7,189 nt of DNA from an uncultured Clostridia bacterium (GCA_946615785.1 CAMOIA010000082.1:1-7189); one strand, 5' to 3'; positions 1-6,849 are shown, counted from the stretch's first letter. Notes: generated by a model from the sequence alone, not told the origin. Numbers and translations: made by a program.

Positions 1-310
1 CCTTCGGGTCATCCGCCCTTAAAATGGCCGTGCCCCGGCGCCTTGCATCGCTTTTAAAGCTCGCGAACAGGTAAAAATGTCCCTGCCAGAGGTGCACCTC
101 AGGCGCCCAGTAATTGCGGTCAGCCCAGAAACTGCCGTCGTTTTCAAAGCAGACGACCGGATCGCTCCAGGTTTCAAGGTCCCTGCTGACGTACACGTCA
201 AACCCTGTGGCAGGTCCCCAGCAGGTCGCCCCGCGGGTGCCGTACAGGTAATACGTATCCTTCCACAGCAGCACGAACGGGTCCCGAACGTTGATGTCCT
301 CAAGGCGCAT
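1..310 (-). CDS. Glycoside hydrolase family 43 protein, N-terminal 103 residues (cut by window edge)
   Basis: This is the start of a five-bladed beta-propeller glycosidase; family 43 members are mostly beta-xylosidases, alpha-L-arabinofuranosidases and arabinanases. The translation opens MRLEDINVRDPFVLLWKDTY. Asp10 in the RDPF motif matches the family's catalytic base, next to the usual YYLYGT strand. GFDVYVSRDLETW (residues 37-48) and NYWAPEVHLW (66-75) are typical GH43 blade motifs. The general acid Glu and the pKa-modulating Asp lie beyond the window, so activity and substrate cannot be judged. The ATG at 310 is chosen because AAAGGAG (318-324) sits 7 bases upstream and the motif order starts at once. 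There is no signal peptide, so the enzyme is probably cytoplasmic and acts on imported oligosaccharides. The gene starts 13 bases after the regulator's stop, and its ribosome binding site touches that TGA, which implies one transcript. The family call is firm; the specificity is unknown. Confidence 0.9.
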   Translation of the reverse strand, partial: MRLEDINVRDPFVLLWKDTYYLYGTRGATCWGPATGFDVYVSRDLETWSDPVVCFENDGSFWADRNYWAPEVHLWQGHFYLFASFKSDARRRGTAILRADDPK

Positions 311-323
311 ATCCTTACTCCTT

Positions 324-2567
324 TCAGTCCGCAGTCCCTTTTCCGCCGTGTCCGCGGCGGTACTGCAGGGGCGTTTCCCCCGTGACTTGCTTGAACCGGC
401 GGATAAAGCTGCCGGAATCATAATACCCCACCTGCACGCTGATGTCCCGGATGCTCATGTCCGTCTGCTCCAGCAGCACCTTCGCCCGTTCTGAGCGCAG
501 CAGTGTCAGGTAATCAAGCGGGGTCATCTCCATGCGTTCCTTGAAGGACGAGGAAAACCTGGCCGTTGACAGCCCGGAGGATTCCGCAATGGCCGCCATG
601 GAGATTTCCGGATCGGAAAAGTGCTCGTCCATGTACCGGGTTGCCTGCGCGATCACGTCCTCCTCCTTTGGCTTCTCGCCGCTTTCTGTTTCCTGGCCGG
701 TGAGCAGGGTGTCGCACAGACGGCGCAGAAGCTCGTCCAGGTCGTCGATGGACTGGCAGGAGGAGAGCGAAAAAATGTCATACATATCCCTTGCGTCCCG
801 CCCTGTGGAGAATTCCTTTGCCTGTGAGCGGGTCAGGGTGTCGATCACGTCGTTGTAAATCATGCGGAAGGCAAAGGGCGACATGCGGGTGTTTTTGAGG
901 AAATGCAAAAGCTCGCTGATGCGGTCGTCCAGCAGGTCGCGGCTGCCGAGTTTCAAGGCCTGGCTGATGCCGGTGGTCAGTTTCTGGGCCTTGGTCAGGC
1001 TGTCCGTAAAATCGGAGGAGATGCCATCGTAGGCAAGCACCTGCGCCTCCCCCATCACGAACCGGTTTTCATACGCCGCCGCGGCCTCAAGATAGGCGGT
1101 CGGGGCCTCGTCAAACCGGGCGTGCAGCGCGGAGATGGCCGTAACGCTCCGTCCGCTCCCCTGCCGGCCCGCCTCGCGGATCAGATCCGCGAGGCGGGGC
1201 AAAAGCGTTTTTTCGTCGGAAAACGCAAGGTACAGATTGGCCTTGAGCGCCACCAGTTCGACCCCCGCACCCGCGATCCCGTTCAGGGCGTCAAAGGGCG
1301 GGCGGTTCAATTCAAACGGCCGGTCCCACTCCTCCGGCACGCTGCACAGGATCACCGCGTACCACGGCTTGTCGATCTCAAGCCCCACGGCCTTTCCCGC
1401 CGCGACGGCCTCCTCCCGCGTGGAAAAGCGCCCTTTCATGAAGCGGAACACGAAATCATGGCGCTGCATGGGCAGGGCCAGATCCAGGCGGCTGATCAGT
1501 TCATGGTTGTCCTGGGTCAAAAGCCGGATGCCGCTTGAAATGGTCTGCAGCTCGTCCCGCCGATCCGTGCCGCTTTGCGACAGCATGCCGGAAATGTCCT
1601 CGATGGGCTTTGCGTGGCGTCGGGCCATCAGAAACGCCATCAGGATCCCGATCCCCGCAATCAGCATAAGGATGGTCAGAACGCTCCGCAGGGACGTAAA
1701 CACCGCGCTGTTCACATCGTCCATGCGCAGCACCGCGGCATACCTGAGGCCCCAGCTGCGGTTTTCAAGCGCGACGGTGATGTACGTCTTTCCGTCCGCG
1801 GAAAATGTCCTCGCCCTGTCCCCGCTGCCCGGCGCTATCATGGCCTGGGAGGCAGAAACCGGCAGATCCTCCATGCAGGAAAGCACGTCTGTGCCCGAAA
1901 AAATATAGGTGTTGATTTCCCCGTCAATGGCATCCGCAAACATATTCTGGTAGGTGCTTTCCTTCACCAGAAACAGCATGCAGCCCTTGCTGGTTCCCGG
2001 ATTGACCCCCAGAGGCAGAATAAAGGTGACCATTCTCGGGTCGCTTCCGTCCACCAGGTTGGAAACGATGCGCTGTGCGGGAAGAATGGTCAGGCGGTCC
2101 GTATCCCGGATCAGGGTTTTCAGCCTGACGGCGTCCGTGTGTTCGTAGCGCATCAGGTGGGTAAACATCTCCACCGTCATGGCGGACGCGGAGGAATACA
2201 GCCTGTCATCCCCGGAAAAATGCAGATAGACCTGATCGCAGAAGGCGTTGGTCGCGGTATACGGGATCAACTGCAGCTGCAGATCGTAGGCTTTCCAGGG
2301 TTCTTCGTCGTACCGAAAGGATTCGATGTGCGGGCTCAGTCCGATTTCCTCCGCGGTATTGAGCATAAACGAGATATAGCCCTCATGCTGAATGGCAATG
2401 CGGGTCAGCCGGTTGACCTGGCCGTCGATGATGTTTTTCTGCACCTGCCGCGCCGTCAGGTCGTACAGATAAAGGAAAACGCCGGAAAACAGCACCACCA
2501 CCACCAGCGTATAGGAAAGCGCGTAGCGCATAAAAACCGACAGTTTTCTTTCTTTTCCCTTGCGCAA
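324..2567 (-). CDS. Membrane-anchored AraC-family transcriptional regulator (YesS-like)
   Basis: This 747-residue one-component regulator resembles Bacillus YesS in length (about 760) and layout. A basic N-terminus (RKGKERK) precedes transmembrane segment 1 (about 14-35). A roughly 255-residue extracellular region, probably Cache-like, follows, then transmembrane segment 2 (about 294-315). Residues 316-345 look like a HAMP-type linker (ARRHAKPIEDISGML). The middle region (about 370-515) resembles the degenerate GGDEF-like part of YesN/YesS regulators, including AYLEAAAAYENRFVMGEAQV. The C-terminus (about 638-738) is a double helix-turn-helix of AraC type: helix pair one ISMAAIAESSGLSTARFSSSF (from 655), helix pair two MSIRDISVQVGYYDSGSFIR (from 704), then FKQVTGETPLQYRR. 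There is no receiver or kinase domain. Start is TTG at 2567, with GGGGGGAG 8 bases upstream; the in-frame ATG at 2531 lacks such a site and would drop the basic N-terminus. It begins 5 bases after the binding-lipoprotein stop, so the two are probably co-translated. It likely controls this carbohydrate locus; the ligand is unknown. Confidence 0.9.
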   Translation of the reverse strand: MRKGKERKLSVFMRYALSYTLVVVVLFSGVFLYLYDLTARQVQKNIIDGQVNRLTRIAIQHEGYISFMLNTAEEIGLSPHIESFRYDEEPWKAYDLQLQLIPYTATNAFCDQVYLHFSGDDRLYSSASAMTVEMFTHLMRYEHTDAVRLKTLIRDTDRLTILPAQRIVSNLVDGSDPRMVTFILPLGVNPGTSKGCMLFLVKESTYQNMFADAIDGEINTYIFSGTDVLSCMEDLPVSASQAMIAPGSGDRARTFSADGKTYITVALENRSWGLRYAAVLRMDDVNSAVFTSLRSVLTILMLIAGIGILMAFLMARRHAKPIEDISGMLSQSGTDRRDELQTISSGIRLLTQDNHELISRLDLALPMQRHDFVFRFMKGRFSTREEAVAAGKAVGLEIDKPWYAVILCSVPEEWDRPFELNRPPFDALNGIAGAGVELVALKANLYLAFSDEKTLLPRLADLIREAGRQGSGRSVTAISALHARFDEAPTAYLEAAAAYENRFVMGEAQVLAYDGISSDFTDSLTKAQKLTTGISQALKLGSRDLLDDRISELLHFLKNTRMSPFAFRMIYNDVIDTLTRSQAKEFSTGRDARDMYDIFSLSSCQSIDDLDELLRRLCDTLLTGQETESGEKPKEEDVIAQATRYMDEHFSDPEISMAAIAESSGLSTARFSSSFKERMEMTPLDYLTLLRSERAKVLLEQTDMSIRDISVQVGYYDSGSFIRRFKQVTGETPLQYRRGHGGKGTAD
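1168..1198. repeat. 14-bp perfect inverted repeat with 3-base loop inside the regulator gene
   Basis: The arms CCCGCCTCGCGGAT (1168-1181) and ATCCGCGAGGCGGG (1185-1198) are exact reverse complements separated by CAG. The element lies in the coding sequence for residues 457-467 of the AraC-type regulator (PRLADLIREAG), in its middle domain. As RNA it would be a very stable GC-rich hairpin in either direction. On the plus strand it is followed, after 8 bases, by six T residues (1209-1214), so it is terminator-like only in the antisense direction. I see no second copy in the window. Confidence 0.85.
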
Positions 2568-2572
2568 TGTGT

Positions 2573-4120
2573 TTACTCCCCCCGCCAGCGGTCGAGCACC
2601 GCCTGATAGGTCTCCCGGTATTCAAGGCTGCCGGCTTCAAGCAGCTGCCTGTGAAACTCGGCTGTGTTTTCCTCCGTCACGCCCTTTGTGACCATGGCCA
2701 CCAGGGCGGCGTCGACAATGGTTTTCAGCTTGGCCTTCAGCCGCGTCAGCTTCGCGTTTTCATCCGCCGTTTTGGGCGCGACGGTGGTCAGGTATTTGAA
2801 GGAGAACGGCTCGAGCACCCCAGCGTCCTCATAAAGCCGGCAGTAGGCCGCCTTTTCCTGCCGGTGCGCAGCCGGCACGTATACCCCGGCGTAATACTCC
2901 GCCGGCGCAAAAAACTGCCCGCAGATGACCGGCACCGTTTTGTAAAGCTCGTTGTCCTTGGGCACGTACTGAACCTCATACCGCCCGTCGTCTCGCCGGA
3001 TCAGGGTATCCCCAAGGGCGCCGTTTTGCGAAATCAGCATGTTTTCCGTTTCGAACTGCGCGTCCAGCCAGCGCAAAGCGGCTTCGGGATTCCGGCAATC
3101 GGTGGTCAGGGCCGCGCCGAATTCGATAATATCCATGTTCCGGGGCAGACAGGCGTTTGTGCCCGAGGCCCCCGGAGGCAGCATGATCTGATACATGGCG
3201 CCGATCTCCGGAGTCAGGGCGGTATTCTGCAGCCTCCAGTAGCTGAACATGCCCACATTGCCTTCGTTGACCTTCGCGGCCCAGATATTGCTGCCCTGGC
3301 TGATGAAGTCGACGTCCAGAAGGCCTTCCCGGTACATCTGGTTCAGCCAGGCCGCCGCTTCCGTAAACGCCGCGCTTTCCGGCGCGAACGCCACCTTTCC
3401 GCCTGCGTCCACATACACGTATTCCTCGTTCAGGGGCAGGCCGAAGAACGAAAACAGGTTATAGACGCCCGTATTGTTGTCGTCGAACGTGAATTCCAGC
3501 GGCACTTCGTCCGCTATGCCGTTTCCGTTGGGGTCGTCCCGGCGGAAGCGGCGCAGCGTGTCCGTCAATTCCTCAAGCGTTTCGGGCATGGGAAGCCCAA
3601 GGGCGTCCAGCCAGCTCTGGTTGATGAAAAAATGGCCGTTCGTATTCACGCCCTGCGAAATCAGAAAGCCCAGCTGGTACATGTGCCCGTCGGAGGCGGT
3701 CAGCTGATCCTTCAAGCCGCTTGCCGCAAGGCGCTCGGCGTAATGCGGCAAAAACCCCTTTTCCATGTATTCGTCAAGGGGCAAAAGCAAATGCCTGGAT
3801 ACGCCGTATTCTTCAACGTCCAGCGAGCCTCTGAGGATCATGTCGGGCATATTGCCCCTGGCAAAGGCCAGGCTGACGCTGCTCACCCACTCGGAATCCT
3901 TCACGTCCTCAAATTCCACATGGACGCCCGTCTGCTCCTCGATGCGCTGATAAAACCACAGGCCGTTGAAATCCACGGCCATGTTTTCAAGCTCGTACTG
4001 CAAAGCGTTCAGGGTGACGGCGGGATTCGCCGTCCGTTTTTCCTCCATCGGGGCAGAGCAGCCCGACAAAAGCAGCGCACCCGAAAGAAGCAGGCTCAGA
4101 AACCTTCCGCGTCGATTCAT
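2573..4120 (-). CDS. Extracellular solute-binding lipoprotein of a carbohydrate ABC transporter (family 1, LipO-like)
   Basis: The 515-residue protein is a substrate-capture lipoprotein anchored on the outer face of the membrane. Residues 1-20 form a lipoprotein signal with basic start MNRRGRF and lipobox LLSG-Cys21, so the mature chain begins at Cys21. A typical family 1 binding fold follows: NALQYELENMAVDFNGLWFY near 38-57, an FFINQSWLDALGLPMPETLEEL hinge-side segment at about 164-185, and DPNGNGIADE at 196-205, the Ca-loop-like motif common in LipO-type proteins. The C-terminal KGVTEENTAEFHRQLLEAG (479-497) is the usual closing helix pair. Length is normal for LipO-type proteins. The ATG at 4120 has AAGGAGA (4125-4131) 5 bases upstream. 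It is the first gene after the 4202-4230 promoter and is followed within 5 bases by a membrane regulator rather than by the permease genes usually found beside LipO. The solute is probably an oligosaccharide; which one cannot be told. Confidence 0.92.
   Translation of the reverse strand: MNRRGRFLSLLLSGALLLSGCSAPMEEKRTANPAVTLNALQYELENMAVDFNGLWFYQRIEEQTGVHVEFEDVKDSEWVSSVSLAFARGNMPDMILRGSLDVEEYGVSRHLLLPLDEYMEKGFLPHYAERLAASGLKDQLTASDGHMYQLGFLISQGVNTNGHFFINQSWLDALGLPMPETLEELTDTLRRFRRDDPNGNGIADEVPLEFTFDDNNTGVYNLFSFFGLPLNEEYVYVDAGGKVAFAPESAAFTEAAAWLNQMYREGLLDVDFISQGSNIWAAKVNEGNVGMFSYWRLQNTALTPEIGAMYQIMLPPGASGTNACLPRNMDIIEFGAALTTDCRNPEAALRWLDAQFETENMLISQNGALGDTLIRRDDGRYEVQYVPKDNELYKTVPVICGQFFAPAEYYAGVYVPAAHRQEKAAYCRLYEDAGVLEPFSFKYLTTVAPKTADENAKLTRLKAKLKTIVDAALVAMVTKGVTEENTAEFHRQLLEAGSLEYRETYQAVLDRWRGE
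2576..2583 (-). promoter_or_regulatory. Ribosome binding site that decides the TTG start of the regulator
   Basis: Reading the minus strand, GGGGGGAG covers the last codons of the solute-binding lipoprotein gene, followed by its stop TAA, then ACACA and TTG. The 8-base spacing from GGAG to TTG fits translation initiation. It explains why the TTG is preferred over the ATG 12 codons later. Confidence 0.65.
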
Positions 4121-4149
4121 ACGTTCTCCTTATGCATAATGAAACCAAA

Positions 4150-4185
4150 CGGCACTGCCGACCGGATCTCCAATCGGCAGTGCCG
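4150..4185 (-). promoter_or_regulatory. 12-bp perfect hairpin in the leader of the binding-lipoprotein operon (attenuator or terminator)
   Basis: On the minus strand CGGCACTGCCGA (4185-4174), a 12-base loop and TCGGCAGTGCCG (4161-4150) form a perfect stem, followed by TTTGGTTTCATT. The tail is only partly U-rich, so termination would be inefficient. The hairpin lies downstream of a consensus -10 and upstream of the AAGGAGA ribosome binding site, which it does not cover. It could be a partial terminator or attenuator, an insulator against readthrough from the gene upstream, or a stabilising 5' structure. The stem is certain; the role is inferred. Confidence 0.6.
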
Positions 4186-4201
4186 GGGCATGACGCTATG
4201 C

Positions 4202-4230
4202 ATTATAGCATTTCACGCTGTTTTAGGCAA
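4202..4230 (-). promoter_or_regulatory. Sigma-A-type promoter with extended -10 for the lipoprotein-regulator-GH43 operon
   Basis: On the minus strand the -10 is TATAAT (4207-4202), a perfect match preceded by TGC, which makes it an extended -10. A 17-base spacer separates it from TTGCCT (4230-4225), a 4 of 6 match to TTGACA. Transcription should begin near 4194-4197, giving a leader of about 75 bases. Upstream, between the promoter and the previous stop codon, are the small palindrome ATCATGAT (4244-4251) and a weak 6-bp hairpin (4248-4264) that could be operator elements; neither is strong. The remaining intergenic sequence (4121-4268) shows no small gene that I would annotate. Confidence 0.75.
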
Positions 4231-4268
4231 GGATGGAGCGGTTATCATGATCCCTTCAGGATCAAAGG

Positions 4269-6836
4269 TCACTGATTCGGGAAGGTATAGTAATACCAGC
4301 CATCCCGGCCTTCCGCGCCGCCCTGTCCGCCGGTAATGGTATTGAAGCCGCCATAGTAGGTATCAAAGGGGCTTGCGCCGCCGCTCACCGGCAGCAGGAA
4401 GGGGTCGGTGTTCAGCCATTCTTCCGTATCCGCCTCCATGGTTTTCCCGAAGAAGAAGGATCCGAGGAAAGCCGCCGTGCGCGAGCGCTGCGCGTCGTCC
4501 GTACCGTGGGGATCGCCGTCCTGTACGGGGCGGTAATTGAATTTGATCAGCGCGTCGGCATCCAGGCCCAGGTTGCGGTAAACGGATTTTGCGATCTCCA
4601 GCCCCAGCGCGTCCGCCTCGGCGCCGTCGTTATAGTCGTTGACCGTGTTCACGAGCAGAATGGCCCTTGGCGCAAGCGCGGCGACAAGATCGTTCTGATC
4701 GTAGGGAAGGCGGGCCGCATAGCCCCAGGCGCCGGGAAGGCGCTTATAGAAATTGCGGGGCGTAAGGAATTTGCGGAAAACCTCGGTTTCGCGCACGCGG
4801 TTATGCCGCACGCTGTTGCCAAGCGTCTCGGTTCCCCATGAAACCTGCAGCGCGGGAGACACAGTCCCCTCCTGCGGGGCAAAGCGCGTGCCCGTCCAGT
4901 CATAAACGTGCCCCGTATACACATAGCGCCAGGGAGATGGGCCCGTCGCGCCGGCGGCGCCGGGGACGCAGACGTCGATCCGCTCGTCAAAGAGCGCGGA
5001 AACAAAAGCATATTTGCCGTTGATGGAAAAGCCGGTCACCGCCAGCTTTTCAGGATCCGTGCCCGCGGCGATCTCCTCCGCATACGGCAGGGCGCATGAT
5101 CCCATGGCCGCAAGGCTGTCGATCACCCGGCTCGCGCTCCAGGCGGCGGCCATTTCGCTGCTCACCTCATGAAGCGCGTCTTCGCCGTTTCGCGAATACG
5201 GATACAGCTCATAGAAAGCGCCCGTGCGCTGCCCCCAGGCATATTCGTTGGTTCTGCCGTCGCCGCCGCTGCCCGCCGGGCATTCCACCACGGCAAAGCC
5301 CGCGTCCCGGTAAACGGCGCTGTCCCCGTCAAAGGAGAGGATCACCGGGCATTTTTCGCCTTCCCGCCCCGCCGCGGCGAGCTGCCCGGAGGTGGGCAGG
5401 TACACGGTATACTGAAGGTTTGCGGTGACGCCGTGATCGGTCACGGCAAGGGTCACAATGTCCGTCGGACAGTCGACCGTAACGTTCATCGGCCAGAAGC
5501 CCCAGAAGAGGATGGTGCGCTCGTCCCCGGGCGCAAAGTGCTCGATCCCCGCGATTTCGATTTTCTCCGGCGCGTCCGGCTTGTAGCCGTATTCATAGAA
5601 CTGCGCAAGGTCCAGGATTTCCGCCCGCCTTTCCTCCCAGTCAGCGGCGCTTTCGACAAGCCTGTCCTGCCCGAAGAACCGGTACGGATTGGGAAGCGTC
5701 ATGCTCTCCGGCAGATCGTACGGATCCGGATAGCGGGTATCCGCCCAGCGCAGGCCGTCCAGCGCGGCGATGAGCCTGTCGCCCGCCGCTTTCACTGCTT
5801 CCGCATCCGCGCTGCCCTCGTCCAGAAGCGCCTGTGCTTCCAGGCGTGCCGCGTCCAGTGCCGCCTGGGTTTCGGGGGTATACACGTCTTTGGCAAAGGC
5901 GACGGAATCCAGATAGGCGATCGTATTTCTCAGCCGCCAGTCGCTGAACGCAAACGGCGCCTCTCCGTCCCAGCCAGTCAGCGTAACGGTGCCCCAGTCC
6001 AGGTTCTTCGGGTCGGATTCGTTGATCGCGTCGTACAGTTCCCCGTTCTGATGGCTCCACCATACCCTGTAGTCCAGGGTGGTGACGGGCGGTACCTGAC
6101 CGAAGGCGTCCGGCTCGGGCACGGGTTCGTTCCCCGTGGGAACGTGAACGTCGTTGATCAGTACCTCAAGGCCCATCTCAAAATCCTGAACGTCCATCAG
6201 ATCCTCGATGTGCAGCGCGGTTTCCACGCAGTACCCGTCCCCGGTGACCCGGGCGGCATAGCCCGCCAGGCGTCCCGTGTATTCCGGCGCCTCAGGGTCC
6301 GCGATCACGGAGCTCTGGGAGGCGATCATGCCGCTTCGGTAGAAGTACAGCCTGCCGCCTGCGTCGACGGTGTACGTGCCCACCGTATCCGTGCCGAAAT
6401 TCACCTTGTCATTCCACAGGTCGATTCCGAAGGTCACGCTGTCCGTCCTTGGCGGAATGGCAGGGTTCGACCCTGTGGGGCCGCCCTCCGCTTCCTCAGT
6501 GCTGAGCGTCTGATCCTGCACCTCCACAAACAGGTAGAGCACGGGCCCGTCCCAGAGTGCGTACAGCCTGCCTTTGGCAGGGTTCCCTCCGCCCTCTGAA
6601 ACAGGACTTGCATGCGCGATTTCCACGGCCTCACAGGCATCGTAAGCGCCATCCCGAACGCCGTCCACCGAAACCGGATCCGGCGTAAACACGGCTGCAA
6701 GACTGCCCGGCGGCGTCGCCGCGGGATCAAAGCTCCCGGTATAGGGAATGATATTGCTTTCATTCACCGCCAGCGCGTTCCCAAAAAGCATGCACAGGAT
6801 CAGCGCAAGCGACAGGCAAACCCGGATATGCTTCAT
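4269..6836 (-). CDS. Secreted CBM9-like / FIVAR-like / CE15-like esterase-domain protein
   Basis: The 855-residue protein is probably exported and acts on plant cell-wall carbohydrate. Residues 1-23 are a signal peptide (MKHIRVCLSLALILC..., cut after ALA). A CBM9/DOMON-like sugar-binding domain spans about 48-290, with DGVRDGAYD (58-66), LYALWDGPVLYLFVEVQD (91-108) and DSVTFGIDLWND (132-143). A FIVAR-like helical unit covers about 318-364 (YTPETQAALDAA ... ALDGLRW). The rest (about 380-805) is an alpha/beta hydrolase resembling CE15 glucuronoyl esterases: WSASRVIDSLA (566-576), nucleophile motif GFSINGK with Ser604, LPYDQNDLVAALAPRAILLV (710-729), and a likely catalytic His777 in DPHG. CE15 motif residues Cys, Arg and the acid Glu are replaced (Phe603, Ile605, Ala627 by my alignment), so activity is uncertain. 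The tail is Gly/Tyr-rich, with no anchor motif. The ATG at 6836 has GAGGAGG 6 bases upstream; a GTG at 6893 would place coding sequence inside a terminator. The gene follows that terminator without an obvious promoter of its own. Confidence 0.85.
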   Translation of the reverse strand: MKHIRVCLSLALILCMLFGNALAVNESNIIPYTGSFDPAATPPGSLAAVFTPDPVSVDGVRDGAYDACEAVEIAHASPVSEGGGNPAKGRLYALWDGPVLYLFVEVQDQTLSTEEAEGGPTGSNPAIPPRTDSVTFGIDLWNDKVNFGTDTVGTYTVDAGGRLYFYRSGMIASQSSVIADPEAPEYTGRLAGYAARVTGDGYCVETALHIEDLMDVQDFEMGLEVLINDVHVPTGNEPVPEPDAFGQVPPVTTLDYRVWWSHQNGELYDAINESDPKNLDWGTVTLTGWDGEAPFAFSDWRLRNTIAYLDSVAFAKDVYTPETQAALDAARLEAQALLDEGSADAEAVKAAGDRLIAALDGLRWADTRYPDPYDLPESMTLPNPYRFFGQDRLVESAADWEERRAEILDLAQFYEYGYKPDAPEKIEIAGIEHFAPGDERTILFWGFWPMNVTVDCPTDIVTLAVTDHGVTANLQYTVYLPTSGQLAAAGREGEKCPVILSFDGDSAVYRDAGFAVVECPAGSGGDGRTNEYAWGQRTGAFYELYPYSRNGEDALHEVSSEMAAAWSASRVIDSLAAMGSCALPYAEEIAAGTDPEKLAVTGFSINGKYAFVSALFDERIDVCVPGAAGATGPSPWRYVYTGHVYDWTGTRFAPQEGTVSPALQVSWGTETLGNSVRHNRVRETEVFRKFLTPRNFYKRLPGAWGYAARLPYDQNDLVAALAPRAILLVNTVNDYNDGAEADALGLEIAKSVYRNLGLDADALIKFNYRPVQDGDPHGTDDAQRSRTAAFLGSFFFGKTMEADTEEWLNTDPFLLPVSGGASPFDTYYGGFNTITGGQGGAEGRDGWYYYTFPNQ

Positions 6837-6842
6837 ATGACG

Positions 6843-6849
6843 CCTCCTC
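6843..6849 (-). promoter_or_regulatory. Strong ribosome binding site fixing the start of the esterase-like gene
   Basis: The minus strand reads GAGGAGG, then CGTCAT, then ATG (6836-6834). The 6-base spacing and near-perfect anti-16S complementarity fix the start at the signal peptide methionine rather than at the upstream GTG. Confidence 0.85.

Noticed and set aside
2529..2531. ATG at 2531 as the regulator's start
   Set aside because: It has only a distant, weak purine stretch upstream and would remove the basic residues before the first membrane segment; the TTG at 2567 has GGGGGGAG 8 bases upstream.
4248..4264. Small hairpin TGATCC/GGATCA just after the esterase-like gene as its terminator
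   Set aside because: The stem is only 6 bp with mixed composition, and no U tract follows it.
1575..6599. Several long open frames on the plus strand (for example 1575-2606, 2567-4336, 5169-6599)
   Set aside because: They lie antisense to well-recognised genes, give compositions rich in Arg, His, Gly and Val with no recognisable family motifs, and lack suitable ribosome binding sites. They are by-products of GC-rich codon use on the minus strand.
6790..6836. Possible lipobox at Cys15 (LILC) of the esterase-like protein
   Set aside because: The residue before the Cys is Leu rather than Gly, Ala or Ser, and the hydrophobic stretch continues to a normal ALA cleavage site at 21-23.
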